64,000 nucleotides of DNA, taken from Micropterus salmoides. Its lineage: Eukaryota > Chordata > Actinopteri > Centrarchiformes > Centrarchidae. Both the position numbers and the translations under genes were made by a program. Of the stretch, positions 43,222-56,790 are shown one piece after another. Location of the stretch: NCBI RefSeq assembly GCF_014851395.1, contig NW_024040928.1:9859728-9923727 (forward strand). The letters are read 5' to 3'. The first letter of the stretch is position 1. Each line of letters opens with the position of its first letter. Below the pieces are notes generated by a model that was not told where the DNA came from, ran no database searches, and saw only the letters and a program-made list of their open reading frames with translations.

Positions 43222-44511
43222 CTCATGCGCTTTAAGCTGCCATCACATACATGTGCAGAAATAGAGACATGCTCATTTGCAGGCATGGATCAAGGAAACA
43301 TACATATATGCAGTATTCATGCATATGAAGTATATATACACACACATTCATACATGTTCTCTCAACACTCACACACACACACACACACTCTTAGCACTGC
43401 ACATAGCAGCAGATTTTATTGTCACACATGTATGCATTTACAGTCACAAAAAATAAATGAGCCTTCTGCTAATAGCAAAACAACTGGCTAACGCAAAGTG
43501 TTCAGGATGGAGATGTGTATGCAAAAACAATTCACCTCTTACTGCCCCCCCCCTTTCTCCCATCCCCTTCATCCCTCACTCAAACACACACAAATGAACA
43601 CACACAATTAAAAGGAAAACAGGATCACTGAAATAGAAAATTGTTACAAACACAAAGTAAAAAACAATTTTAATGAGCCTGTAAAGGTTGCCAGGGGGAG
43701 GAGAATGATATACACACCTACAGACACACAAACATGCACACGTTCATACACACACACACACACACACACATACACACACACAACTGCAAGCATAAATACA
43801 TATGCTTTTGCCCTTACTGGATAAAATCCCTGTAAAGTGCAGCTCATTAACAAAAGCATATAATTTAAATTTGAATGTCATTGAAGTAGCTCGGGAACAC
43901 AGACGCCCACTCTGACACCACTGACTCGCCTGTATCTCGGTGTGTGTTGGCTGCCAACAAGCCAGCGACCTGATGCAGCTTGCACCACGTAAGGCAGGCA
44001 GCAGTTACTTCTACAACAAAAGGCGTAACAGAAATAGCACAGAGCTTTCACCTGGACAAATATGGAGGAACTTACCAGGAAAAAACAAACTGCAACATTG
44101 CTTGTATCATCAACTTCGATAGATATAAGGCCTAATAATTAAATCAAGTGGTCAATTTGTATGGTTACTAAGCAAACAAAATTTAAGAGATGAGAAATGA
44201 GATTTTAATAACATTGTGCGATTAAGTTCTATTTGACAAACATAGTTTTCCTCTTTCTTTGGTCTCACTGGTGATATTGGCAAGAATATCAATTAGAATA
44301 TTGAAAAAATTCCACAAAAACATACACACTTAGTTCCACTTAAAATTCAACAAACTCATGAAAAAGAGTGATGGGGAGTTAAGGAGCAAACATGTGCGCG
44401 CAATAATATCCTCTTTACTGAGATTTCCATTAGTACTTCTAAGAGCACTCGTGCATACTGAAACACTCTCTCTCTCTCTTTCTGTCTCTCAGTCACACAC
44501 ACACACACACG

Positions 44512-44543
<32 letters not shown>

Positions 44544-47500
44544 GGCAAACATCTGTGTGGGAGCCTGTTAAAAATACTTCACGGTAGCAGCGGTGCTCAG
44601 CCTCACCAAAGCGTGTTATTAGCATCCGACACCGCACAGTGCTAATGCTGACACTCCACGCAAATGACTGTAATTAAACACCAAGCACAAAGTAAGCTTA
44701 AAACAATGAGGCGGCAGCTTAGAAACACGACTCAACAACAGAGAAGCAATTAGGAAAAGTTGGAGAACAATAATCCTAAAACTATCAAACGCAGAACTGG
44801 ATTACAGCCCATCTGCTTGTTTCTCCTGGTTGTTTTGCAAAATCATCCATCTTTGTGACGTTTCTCATGTGCAGAGCAAATTAAATGACCTTGTGATTTT
44901 TAACAACCCCCCATTTGATGTCACCACCATCACCAGCACATCAAATGTATTCAGTCATTCAGAGATTTCGATTAAAAATGGAGCACATGAGCCCTCTCCC
45001 ATATGGTTGCTTCCACTGACTGTCTCGTCATTCAACATAACTGATACTAACACACGCACACACACACACACACACAAATGACACACACAAAGTTTATTTC
45101 TTGGCATCAGAAATATATTAAGTCAGAATCTTATTATTATTTTATTTCTCTATTTATTTTAGCTCTTATCAAGCTCTTGTCATTCATACTGTGCACATTC
45201 TGTTTTTTCATTCTGTCAAAAACACTGCTGTTAGGGTTTTAAAGGATTAGGTTGTCATTTTCGGGAATATACGTTATCGTTTTCTTGCCTAAAGTTAGCA
45301 GGAAGATCAATACCACTCTCACGTATGTCTGGTAAATATGAAGCTTACAACCAGGAGAGAGTTATTTTAGCTTAGCATAAACAGGGGGAAACAGCTAGCC
45401 TGGATCTGTGCAAAGCTAACATAATCCACCTACCTGCGCCTCTATAACTCACTATTAACATTTTAAATCATGTTTGATTAAACCTTACAAAAAATATAGT
45501 GTACTCACTGCTGGTTGCGTGGCAATGCTGTTTCCCCCTGTTTTAAGCCTTTGTACTAAGCTAAAATAACAGTCTTATGGCTGTAGCTTCATATTTTACT
45601 GACAGTTATGAGAGTGGAATTGATCTGCATAACCACTTCTCCGGAACTAAGCAAATAAGGCGTATTCCTTTAACTTCCCGTTACTGAATGATTAATTTCA
45701 GAAGTGATTTAAGGATATTACTAATTACATCATCAAGCAGGGAGGTTTTTGCTCCCAGTTGAACTTTAAACACCATACAATCTACACTGTGAGGTCCGCA
45801 AATATAGTGCTATTCTTTTGGTTGTTTCTAGTAGCAGGTTCCTACTTCAGGAGATTAAGTAAACAAAATCCTTATCCACTTATTTTTGATTGGTTCTGCG
45901 TTGTGTCAAAGTGCTTGGACCCTGTTATACCTGCTTCTAGGTGTAGTTCTTATTTAAAAATGCATTTTGATAGTCCCTCTTTTACTTCTGTTTTTGTTAC
46001 TCTATGACTATTTCCACGACCACTTCAGGGCTTTTGTGGTATTTTACACTGCTGTTTTTAGTACACTTTAGGATCTTATATTTCTATATTCAAGAGGGGT
46101 TACCTGGTGTGAGTCACAATGTCAGTGAGTGCACCACCCTCGAGAAACTCCATGACAACCCATAGCTCGTCTCCCACCAGGTAGCTGTTGTACATGTCAA
46201 CCACGTTCTCGTGATGGTAGTCCCTCATGATCACCACCTAAAACAGACAGAGACAGAGAGAGAGAAAAGTAAATTACTTGTTTATATATTTATATATATA
46301 ACATGATAAAGAGGCCTATAAATTACATATTCTGATATGAAAAAAACATTGTATGTATCATGTAACACAAGTATTATTATAATTACTATTAATTGCTAAA
46401 TTAAATACTGCATTTGGATCAATACACAAAATCAAATGTATGGATGCATGTTAAATATGTTAAAAAGAAATCATCTACTATTTAAATAATGAATAAAATT
46501 TGTTCATGTCATTTTAATTATTTATTCATTTAACTTTCCTTTGTTTAATGGGAACATGTTCTGGAGGCTTAACTATAAAGGGGTTACATTCAGAAATTAA
46601 TAGGATTACACGAAGCAAATTAGTTTCCAACTGAACATGCACTGGTTCACATTTGTGTTCACTTTACACACATGCTAACATACATGCATCATGCATGCAA
46701 TCATTCTCTCTCTCTCTCTCTCTGTCTCTCTCTCGCTCACCTACAACACACACACACACACACACACAAAATAGAATCAGTAATATTGCTTGATAAAGGA
46801 GATCCAAGGCTCAATCTTTAATCAATTCACATTTTAGTTTTTCTTTTTTATTTCATTGGGAATGAAAATGATACAGAGCTCATTTGTCAATAGTTAGCAT
46901 ACCGTGAAAAGAAACGGCTATGAATATAATTCTCGCTGAGGGGTTTCAGCATGAATACTATTAATACATTTTTAGTAAATAAATGCAATTATGGATGTAA
47001 AAATGTGCTTGTGGTTTGATTGCTATGGATATGTGTCAGGGTAACAGAAGCAAACTGAACTTGTTTTTCGGTTATTAAGCAAGCTACTGTTTTGCAGTGA
47101 GATTTATTTTTATGTAGGTGTAATGATGCTATTTAAACCAGTTTCATCTCTGCTGCTATTTGTTTGAGCTATCTGTGATAAATGTGAATTCATGTGTGGG
47201 GAGTGGGCTTCAGGCTCTTCACTTATGTGTATCAAACTGACCTACAGTAGCAGTCAGTAGGCGATATGAGGATAGATTTGTAATTCTGCCTTTTTTATCT
47301 CAATCCCACTCTTCTGTCAGTTTCATCTTGGATCTATAATATAATATTCTTCTTCTTCTTCTTCTTGAGCAGGTCAGGTGACTGAGAAATTAAACCTACA
47401 CTGATATCACTGCACAATATGCTGTAACAATTACACATTATTTCAGTTTAGTCAATGTCCCTAAAAAAAGTCAAAGGGGCCAAAAATAGGCTACCTTCTG

Positions 47501-47930
47501 AAAAAAAGGCACATGGATGCCTCCCTCCCTCCTCCTATATGTGTGGGGGCCATTGGGCCTTCCCCTCTGTTAGAAATGAACAAATCACAGACTGGTAGCA
47601 GTACAACATCCACTGTGAAGTCTCCAAAAAGAACCAGAACTACAGTAAATGTGTTGCTGTATAAGCTAATGACACCCAGGGATGTTAGTCAATGTTAAAA
47701 TTGACTGCTGTAGGTGTGAGCATGCTTGAGATAAGTGTACTGCTGTCATGCCCCATCTCTGTCAGTCTTTTATACCTCATTAAAGAGCAGCTCTCTCCTC
47801 TGCTGTTTCCTGAGGTCCATCTTCTTCACAGCCACCTGCTTGCCACTGTGCTTCTCGCTGGCGATGCACACGATACCCGTGGAGCCCTCGCCGATTTTGA
47901 TAAAGCTGTCCAGGTATTCCCGAGGGTCGC
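39726..47930 (-). CDS. pak5: pak5 kinase domain exons
   Basis: Exons 47776-47930, 46104-46237, 42048-42174, 41390-41515, 41129-41263 and 39726-39881. All kinase landmarks are intact: glycine loop IGEGSTGIV, VAVKKMD lysine, catalytic loop VIHRDIKSDSILL, DFGFCAQ, activation segment KRKSLVGTPYWMAPE, DIWSLGIMVIEM, and the last helix REPSQRATAQELLQHPF. The stop is at 39726-39728. The intron 41264-41389 is only 126 nt, in phase and without stops. Confidence 0.95.
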
Positions 47931-50900
47931 CTTTAGGCATGCATAAACATAGCTCAATTTTAATGTGGCACCAGAATATTTTTTTTTTATGTAAGGCATG
48001 TCACTTTTCTTTTGTCCATTCCTCACCTGGGTTGACCACCAGTTGAAGTGCAGCTCTGAACTGCTCATGAGAGACTCTGGAGGGTTGAGTGTCGGAGCTG
48101 GACCCCCAGGAAGGAGGCGGGTAGGCCCCCGGGGGGATGTAGGGTGATGAGGGCTGTGAGTAGGCCCCCTGTGTTTAGAACACACACAGATGCACAGAGT
48201 GACAGAGAAACAGAGAGAGGCTATATTTAACTAAACTACGGTGACTTCCAAAACAACATCAAATGTATTATTCCTACCCTAATCTATAGCACAAAACACC
48301 TGCTTTTCAGGCCTGTTTTCAGTTTTGCTACAGTGCACCTTTTCAGCCAATTCAATGGGGTTTCATATGGTTTTATCTGGCGTAAGAAGCTACACATCTC
48401 TCAAATGTTTGTCATCAGTTGTATTAGTGAACACAGAGAATATGCTGTACCTGAGGGGTGTAAGGTGGGCTGGGCTGGGAGGGGGGATGGTGGTATGGTG
48501 AAGGTTTGTAATGGTGAAAGACAGGAGGGTAGGGCAGGTGTGCTGGGGGGTAGCCAGGCGGCTTGGTGTGGCTCTGAGGTTGCTTAAGAGGCCCTCTGGG
48601 GTAGGTGTCGCCACCCGTAACCTGGGGACTGCCATCACGTAGCGGACGCTCATAGTCACCCTGGAGAAGAGAGCACAAGGATAAGGTTATTTGACTGATG
48701 TATCCCCATTTAAAGAAACAAAACTCTCCGATTACACCAGCTGGGAGCATACTGTATGCATTGTGTTCATTAGTTACTTAAAAATGTAACTGTGCTAAAT
48801 GCATCAGTGTAATGCATGACCACACACTCTGTCCACATCAAAATGCCAGCTCTACTTCCAGGTATGTCTGCAGGTACATTAGCCCTCGACAGACCTAACA
48901 GAGGACGTTTAGTCCACAGCACATGGACCATAATTTATCATTACCACCCCACAATTCTCCTCAACAACTCCATTCATCAACCAGGAGCCCAGGGAGCATC
49001 AGGATCTGGGACACTCCTCTTTCTTAAGATCCTAGAAACGCCTCTTTTAAACTTTAAAGTTGTGCGGGAGCATGAATAGTCGCACTTAACTGAGAGAGAC
49101 TTATTAAAAGGTCAGTTGTTTGACACAGTTGAACTGGTCTGACTCATAATGGGCCTGGTGTACACACACAAATGCATGCACATACATACACACAAACCTT
49201 GAGGAGACTCTCAAACCATAAATGACCACATCAGTAGTGATTTCATAACTCAACACATTATAGTCACCATATATGTACTATATCATACTACGTCAGTTTA
49301 TAAAGGCGGAAGATGTTCTACTGTGTAACAATGACCACGGCAAATAAAAACTAGAAAATAGTTGGCGAATGCTGGTGGTATTCAATCCTTGTTGGCATGT
49401 CTAATGTACAGCACAGGAGATGGCCAGAGAAAAGTAATCTAAAAAAAAAAGTTTGCCTGGATTGGTTAGATCACTTTCTCCACCCTGCAGAGATTAAATT
49501 ACTTTACCGTTGCCACCTCCCGAAAATGCTCTTTAACCAGTATGATTTATTTTTCTCGTAATAAAAAACTCCCTCTCTTTCCTTTTATTTGTTTCTCTCT
49601 CTGTGCCTGTCACTCTTTCTCTTTACAGTTACACAGACACACACAGACACACAGACACACAGACACACACACACACGTGCATGGAGGAGGAGCCCTGATG
49701 TGTTAGGATGGTGTATAATTACATGGTGTGAATTCTTTTAATCAATCACTCTCAGGCAGGTGTGGGTGCTGGGACGGCCCAGTCTTGCGCCCCCCCTATC
49801 GTTGGCCAGCACTGCTGGCTGGCTGTCAGCCAAGGGTCTCCTGATCCATGTTGGTTAAACGCGCATTAATCTGAGTTTGGCAGGGTAATCAACAACCTAA
49901 CTCAACTGTGAAATTGAATTCCACGGTGGAACATCGTTCGGCCAGTTTTATGCTAAGGCTGCAGAAAGGGAAAGTGCCGCAACATCAATTTGTCACCGAG
50001 AGCTGCGGCACTGAGCTCGCATTCCCCACAAAACACAGTGGGAGAGAGAGAGCAAGAGAGGAAGGCAGAGAGGGGAGGGAGTGTGTGCGTTTGTATCTTT
50101 GTGTGGCTGCGTGTCTGTGTGTGGCCAAGTCTCCGCGCTGTCTACTGTTACATCCCCACTGGCTCCCAACAACAGCAGGGAAAAAAGAAGGATTTACTTC
50201 AGTGGTGTGAGTGGGCTGAATTAGGGAAAGAGAAGAAAGGGTAGAGAATGAGAGAGGAGAGAGAGGGTGGGTTTGTTACATGGTCCACGAGTCAAGAAGA
50301 ATAGTGATTCTTAAGCTGCCAGATGATTCCTTGTCTTTTTTTTCTTTTTACAACTGCTGCATCTCCAAACATCACAAGACAAATTAAGGTGCATTGATTC
50401 CTTAGCCAGCTCTTCACTATGGCCTATATTTAATGTGATGTAAGATTTGACTAAACAATAAATAGAGCACCAAATCAAGTATTAACAATACACCAAATAT
50501 AGTCTGATGGAATTAATATCTTTTAGCACTTTTACCTTTTGGATGGACTGTTAAGTCTTAAATCTAAAGGAAAGCAAATGTGCGTCCTCAAGCACAACAA
50601 CTCTGAAAGTGGTAATAATCAACAATATGTAAGAAAAAATGACCTTCTCCTGCGTCACTTACAATCCTGCTACTCTTGCATTCTCCGTGGCAGTTTTTTT
50701 TCTATGAGTGGCTATTTACTGAAGCATGCAGGCTAAATGGTTTTTCATCAAGGCACCCTGGGATCTACATCAGCACACCCAGTTTCCATCTTAGCTGCTG
50801 GACTCACTGTGTGTGTGTGTGTGTGTGAGAAGGAGGGATGTTGGAGAGCTGTGGTAGCAGTACACACACCTGTATTATGGGCTTCACTGAAAGATTTGGA

Positions 50901-53230
50901 GAATGATATAAAGAATATAGAGAAATGATATGAAGAACACTTTACAGAATGACCACACTTACCCCTGCTGTTGCATTGACTAGCAGCATACATTGCACTC
51001 TACTACTGTACAACCTTTTCGAATATCTTCTATTGTAGCAAATGCAGTTATATAATAATATTGACATAAAAGAACCACCTCAAGTAACTTATACTGGAAA
51101 GATATTGTTACATTTCACAGCCACTAATGCATGGAAGGTGTGTTTGCTCTTGTCTGTGGAGTCTCTGTGTGGAAGAATCTCTTAGGCATCTCAGTCTTTC
51201 CTACTGCTCCACTGGAGCACATCACAGACAGCATCACACTCTCCAAGTGCCAACATACTTATAGTGCTGGTGTTGCACATACCATGGGCAGCTTTAAGCT
51301 ATGAAACATGACATTCTACCAACAATCAAATCTGTAATTTCATATTTACCACAACTTTTGTTCTTATGTGAATAACATTTTACTGGCTATCTGCTGAGTA
51401 TAATTTTCTAGCAAATCCTGCACTTTTATCACCTCGAAGTTCTGCTTGTTTGTGTGTTTTCTGGTGACATGTTTGGTTAGGAGCACCCATTATACACAGA
51501 TAAACTGTGTAAGATTCATATCTGCCCTTGTATCTAGATTTGTTCTCTACCCACAGAACACTGCAATCAGTCTGCATCAAATTATCATTATCATTCCTAC
51601 CATTATCAACGGTTTAACCTGGCTAAAGCTTTCCTGTTAGATATTTATTTGCCATTAAGTAACAGCAACATTGTTTGCTCTTTATATCAAAATGTTGCAG
51701 ATCCTAACACAGTTTTTGTCAGTTCTGGTCTGGTTTAGTCAATTCTACTTTGATTTTACCTGATTCTGGTATTTTCATTTTTACTTTCTTCCTGCCATGT
51801 CACTACCTCTCGCTTCTTTCTTTATTCTCTACATTCCTTTGTGCATCTCTTTGTCTAGTCTCTGTAACTCTTCCTGTAATTCAGAGATTTCTGGTCGATG
51901 GTCAGCATGAGCATTAATTTATCTGTGTGCAGAGACAGTGGCAACTGAAGAGGGGTAATTCTGTATGTGGCAGCGCCTGCCTTATTCAGGGACGAGTAGA
52001 TTAACAGTTGACACTATCTATCTGGCAGGAATGCCAGAAAAAAAATTGTGTAGAGCAAGAATGAAAGAGAACTAGAACCATAGGGAGAGAGATAGATAAA
52101 GAAAGAGGAAAAAGAGTGTAGGTGGATGGGAGGTGGGACTAAATGTGGGGATACCACTGTGTAATTTTCTCTGAGATGTTTCTACAGGCTTGTCAGGGAG
52201 GTGTGGAGTGCTGTGTTGAAACATGTTTCTGGATAGCTACTGTAGCCATTTGGGAGATTATACAATATGCTCCGCAGTTTAGAGTAAACACTGTCAAAGT
52301 CCCTGTCAAAATTATTTTCATAGATTAATAGATGTTTTTTTTTTTTTATTATTACTAGAATGCCATAGTTTTTGTGTTTGGTGTAGATACCTTGGATATG
52401 GTCTGTGAGTTAGCGAGACTCTCCGAGAGGCGAGGGTAAGTGTAGGAGCTGTATGGGTGAGCCTGTGGAGGATTCTTGAAAGCCCCGCTGGCTGCATATG
52501 GAACATTTGGCTCCTGCAGCCCAGAGCCTGAGCGAGATCGTTGCCTTATAGCTGGCGTGGGGCTGGTCTGGGTCACATAAGAACTCTTGGGCCGCTTTTC
52601 GTATTCGTCCCGCAGGCCACCGTAGCTCCACTCACTGTCTGGGTAGTTGATCTGCTCGCTGTGTAGTGAGGCACGAGATGGCGTGCCTACTGAAGTGTCC
52701 CGGTAATCCTGACTGGACGAGCCACCCACAGACGCCCGATAGTAGCCGCTGGAGCCCACCCCACTCCCCACCGTTGAGGCCACCTCATCAGCTGAGCGCC
52801 CTTTGCTCTCCAGGTAGGCGTGGTAGTCCGGGGGAAGCTTGCCATAGTCTGATTTTTGGGGCATGGCGTCCGGGTAGAAGTGGCTGCGGATAGGGTGCGA
52901 GTGACCATTCTGCTTGGTGAATCGATAGTGCCTCCCAACTGCCCAGTCCCCGTCTATGGAGAACCCTGGCCTGCTGGGATCAAGAGAGAAGTCCCTGCTG
53001 GAGGTGTCTAGGTCACAGGAGTAGCGGGAGTAATAGTGGTTGAATCCATTCTCCTCCGGTGCGTTGGGATGACCACTAACAGAGGGTTTGGAGCTGCTTC
53101 CAGCCTGGTGGGGGCCTGGTGGGCTCTCTTTACGCAGGGAGTTGGACCGTGTTACTGAGATGTTGTCAAACTCCTCCAGCAGGCCGTTGATGGATGCGTC
53201 TTTGGGTGGCCGGTTCCCTCGAACAATGGT
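39726..53230 (-). CDS. pak5: pak5, p21-activated kinase 5 (5'-partial, 9 exons)
   Basis: Group II p21-activated Ser/Thr kinase, brain-enriched, an effector of Cdc42/Rac. Minus-strand exons in transcript order: 52391-53230, 48451-48660, 48027-48168, 47776-47930, 46104-46237, 42048-42174, 41390-41515, 41129-41263 and 39726-39881. They join in one frame to 674 residues plus stop. The start of the first visible exon, TIVRGN, corresponds to about residue 69 of human PAK5 (719 residues). The N-terminal CRIB/PBD exon must therefore lie beyond the right edge. SRVSHEQFRAALQLVVNPGD, the kinase core and the C-terminus PSCIVPLMRHYRHR place it as PAK5 rather than PAK4 or PAK6. It is convergent with lamp5 and the LINE lies between them. 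Confidence 0.95.
40100..40450. repeat. dispersed percomorph repeat, copy 1
   Basis: Contains TGAAATTTGGTACACAAATT, CTCAGGATGAATTATAATAA, TGTTAGCATGCTAACATGCT and TAGCTCAAAGC blocks, which recur throughout percomorph genomes. A second, more diverged copy is at 55430-55815. No coding capacity; class of element not determined. Confidence 0.55.
43183..43220. repeat. (GT)n microsatellite
   Basis: GT run in a pak5 intron. Several shorter CA/GT runs also occur near 43370, 43755, 45055, 50810, 61965 and 61985. Confidence 0.9.
44491..44542. repeat. (CA)n microsatellite with CG interruption
   Basis: Two CA runs separated by GCACGCAC in a pak5 intron, preceded by a short CT run at 44467-44480. Confidence 0.93.
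45241..45671. mobile_element. fold-back MITE
   Basis: Nearly the whole 431-bp block is an imperfect inverted repeat. Its ends are AAAGGATTAGG and ..CGTATTCCTTT. Inside, AGATCAATACCACTCTCA pairs with TGAGAGTGGAATTGATCT, and ACAGGGGGAAACAGC pairs with GCTGTTTCCCCCTGT. No coding capacity. Lies in a pak5 intron. Confidence 0.75.
48027..48660 (-). CDS. pak5: pak5 proline-rich linker exons
   Basis: Exons 48451-48660 (210 nt) and 48027-48168 (142 nt). They encode a Pro/His/Tyr-rich segment (TYPRGPLKQPQSHTKPPGY, HHYKPSPYHHPPSQPSPPY) and then PPSWGSSSDTQPSRVSHEQF running into the kinase N-lobe. The first is phase 0 at both ends and could be skipped in frame. The second ends in phase 1. Confidence 0.92.
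48661..52390 (-). other. pak5: pak5 intron upstream of the proline-rich exon
   Basis: 3.7 kb with no coding region seen. Low-complexity GA-rich patches lie at 50040-50080 and 50220-50270. A block of unusually ordinary composition, 49700-49930, contains GTATAATTACATGGTG and CAATCACTCTCAGGCAGG and may be an enhancer candidate. Confidence 0.45.
52391..53230 (-). CDS. pak5: pak5 central region exon (280 codons)
   Basis: A single 840-nt exon, phase 0 at both ends, encoding the Ser/Pro/Tyr-rich linker between CRIB and kinase domains. Conserved islands are INGLLEEFDNISVTRSNSLR (basic/serine motif, family autoinhibitory segment), RRPKSSY-like KRPKSSYVTQTSPTP, RQRSRSGSGLQEP and SSYTYPRLSES. The stretches between are fish-specific. 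Donor at 52390/52389, acceptor at 53231/53232. Confidence 0.93.
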
Positions 53231-55429
53231 CTATGAGAAGAACAAACATATTTACACTTAACATACAAGAGAGTCTGCTGCCTGAGAGTTTGATGAAAGT
53301 AGCCCTGATACTTTGGGTTGCAGTGCATTCAATTGCAGTTTAATCATTCATGGTTGAAACTGAATGACATGAATTGAAATTCCAGTTCAATCAACTTCAC
53401 TCAACTAAAAACATGTACATTTTCGGGCTGGAATTTCAATTTATGTGTATCGGGGCTTTGTGACAAGTATGAAATGAATCATCACTTGCAATAAATGAAC
53501 GCCGGTATTCAGTAGACATCTGAAAGAACGGCAGGCATCAGTCTACACAACCACTAGTTGTGAGTTGGGATGCAGCTAGAAAATGCATGGAGACAAATGA
53601 CGGGATACCTCAGATGCTAAAAGGAAACCAGTGGTGGATTGAAAGAGCTAATTCCTGCCCCATTTCCCTCACAACAGATTAGCTTCATTTTCAGTGGGCT
53701 GATCAGGATACATTAATAGTTGTGACGGTTGGTTTTGCGCTTGTGAGGTGCATGAGCACACCAGCATGCGCTAACACACACAAACGAAGACAGAGTGAGA
53801 AAGAGACACATGCTCACATCTGCTTCAAAGCAAAGGCAGCTTAAACATCAGGGGTGCTGCTTATCCCCTCCTACCTTGTGTTAAGCCCTTTACACGGATG
53901 TGTCGTGAGTCATGGGGAACTGGTGCTACAGCAGAACTCACTGAACTACACTTTGTGCTTGTGCATGGTGTGTGTGCACGTATGCTGTTTTTGTGGTGTG
54001 GACTATGAGAATCACCACCTCCATACAGTGAAAATCATGAGCATGATGACAGTCTGACACACAGCTTTAATCTACCTGTCTCACTGCCACTTGGTCATTA
54101 CAGGAAACGCTGCATTAGAACAATAGAAACATGTTGCGTGACTGCTGAGAGCTGAGAGGAGGCCGAGCTGTAGGGATTATTACTTACATAATCTGAGAGC
54201 TTTTTGTGATGATCAAACAAAACTGCTAAATTTTACTTTTGCATATCTGACTGCGTTTCACTGGTGTTTTCCTTCTATTACAGCCTCTAAGTACCTGAAG
54301 TATCAAATCCATTTAGTCAACATCTTTTCACTTGTTATATTTTGCACAATCCACAATCTCAGTAGTTTTACAGATCCTTGTGTGCTTTTGCATTACTACT
54401 TCCTATTCCTCTCCTTGCTTTTCAAGATTCAATGATTTAGGTAATTTAACTGTTTTAGAAATTTTAGAACAAAGAAATTCTGTTTGCAACTCCCTTCTGC
54501 TACAATATACAATGCAACAATCATAAAAATCTAAACAAATGTGACTATATTACTGACTAACTGTAACCCAGCGCACCTGTTCCACAGGGACAGCGGTTTA
54601 ATTCCCACTGGGGCAGCCATTGCTAGAAATGTACTGCACATACTCATCACAATGTGAGGCACTTTGGATACAGCAGAATAGGGTGTCTGATATGACATGC
54701 TAACTTGCTGGTTCACAGTCAGCAACAGATTCAATAAATGTTCAAATACTGATACTAAAGCTTTACTTTAGAGGTGTGTGTTTGATGATTGTTTCAAAGT
54801 GAGTCTGAATTTGTTCTGAGGCCTGAAACTATGCCACTAAAATGAATAAAACCTTAAACTAACCTGTAGTATTCTTTTCTATGTCTCTTTTTAGAGATAA
54901 AACCACAATATTATTTGCATGTATACTTGTTAGTTTTTCCACCTCTGAAGGAGCTGAACTCTTATACCTGACAATGTCACATCAGCAAGTTCTTTGACAC
55001 TCTTTGACAGCACTCGTGCCTCGCTGTCTGTCATACTTGTCTCCGCTGTAGTTTGTCCATGTCACATGTGCTGAGGCAGAGTCTCAGAAAGGCTGGGATA
55101 ATCATCAACTCTCAGCAACATTGTGCTGACACAGGGATACATCTAGACTCCTTCATTTAGCTACCTACAAACTGGTATGGCATACACACTCCCATCCTCT
55201 CATATAATTTATTCGTGAGATTGAGGTTCAACCAGACTTCCACAGTTATCAAAAGTAGAATTACAACTTATTATCGCTCTCTTTCCTTTTCAACTACTAA
55301 AGAGGGTCTGAGTTTTGCCCAAAAATAAATTTCTGACAGAGGTGTTGACTAAGGGCTATTCAAATCAAATATCCCTGCCCAATTGTTGCACATTATTTCC
55401 CATTTTTAGCCATGTTAGCACCGTGGCTA

Positions 55430-55815
55430 TAAAGATGGCAATGTCTGTCTGTCAGTCAAACCTTTGGTCAAGACTGAAATATATACATAGATAATACATA
55501 GATAGATTTCTGTTGTATTTCCTACATATATTCAAGATCCCTAGAGGATCAATTCTAATCACTTTGGTGATTCCCCTACTTTCCACATAGCGCCAAATTC
55601 TGCTAAAATAATGACAAATTCTCATCAGCCTCGACTGTACTTGTGTGTACTTGTGTTTAGTGCTAGTTAGAAATTGCTAACAGTCTGAACCTGGTAAAAA
55701 TGTTGCATGCTAAAAATCTGCATATCAGCATTGTCACTGTAGCATTTAGCTTAAAGCCTAGCTGTGTGTAAGTACAGCCTCACACAGCTGCTAGCGTAGC
55801 TGTAGGTGTTTGTAT
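55430..55815. repeat. dispersed percomorph repeat, copy 2
   Basis: Shares AATCACTTTGGTGATTCCCC, the TAGCGCCA block, CATCAGCCTCGACTGTACTT, a GTGTTTAGTGCTAGTTAG block and TACAGCCTCACACAGCTGCT with the family seen at 40100-40450. Lies in the pak5 intron. Confidence 0.5.
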
Positions 55816-56790
55816 AAGTTTTTTACCAAGTGAAGCAGACACAAACATATAGTATACAGCTCCTATAAAAAATAGCTGAGTCGATTGTATTAGTGTTAAT
55901 ATTGGATCTTATGTTGATGTAACTGTCATCTCTGGTGCATTTGCAGCCATACTGAAAACATGTCTGTAGTGGAAGATGGCGTCTTAATCACAAATTCCCA
56001 ATCTCTCAGAATCTGAATTACAAGGAGGGTTGCTACAGTAACAACATTTTTCTTCCTGTTTCAACTGACAATTTCTTAAACAACTTTTTTATTTCCTTTT
56101 TCTAAAGAGATGTATGCAGTTGTTTCTTACTAAAAGAACGCCTTTGCTATTAATAAGGCTGGTTGTTTCACAAATCCTCTCTCCCTTCTATTTTGTTACT
56201 GGGGACGCCTCCCTTCTCCCCCTTTAACACTCCAGTTGCTCTCCTCTGTTTGAGAGCTATAGGCTGTTTGGTGCCGTGACCTGGAACCCAAGGTGAAATG
56301 GCCTATAAAAGCAGTGAGTACAGTCTAGCTGAGAGGCAGAGGCTTCAGGACGAATGGCCTTTTAAACAGGTTGGTGAGCTGAAATCTATCATGCTTTGGA
56401 CAGATGTTGTAGAACACAGAGTGGGCTTGGGCTGACATAAAGAAATCAGAAGTCATACTCTCTTGAAAAACCGGGACTGCTCTTCCATGTTGTTAATGCA
56501 TTTTCATTAAAAATAATGCTCATGTCACATCAATGTCACATAAATAAGAGTTTGCAGCAGTGAGGTAATACTTTACTCTATCTTTCCTACTCTTGAGGTG
56601 CTATTTCTTTGCACTTTTACTGAGCAATCCACTAGAATCTGAAGGCCGGCTGAGCGAGATCAAACAACTCGGTGTGTGTCCCACCCACTGAAACCAAGCT
56701 TTTGTCTTGTTAATCCGGAGGGCGATCTCAGCTGGGTGCAATCATTCTTAATGCCCAACACCTGTGTGCAATTAGACTCACAGTACTTCA

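Larger units (their letters stand above)
42175..46103 (-). other. pak5: pak5 intron within the kinase domain
   Basis: 3.9 kb without exons. It contains an AT-rich stretch (42330-42700), CA/GT repeats and the fold-back MITE at 45241-45671. The moderately complex block 44560-44900, with several TAATTA-type cores, could be a conserved non-coding element, but that is not demonstrable here. Confidence 0.5.

Noticed and set aside
44358..44645. CRISPR-like or tandem array around the CA runs
   Set aside because: Simple CA/CT repeats without spacers; no array structure.
56270..56300. TATA-like promoter (CCTATAAAAG) of an unknown gene on the plus strand
   Set aside because: No gene follows except the LINE; a chance match or an old element promoter cannot be told apart.
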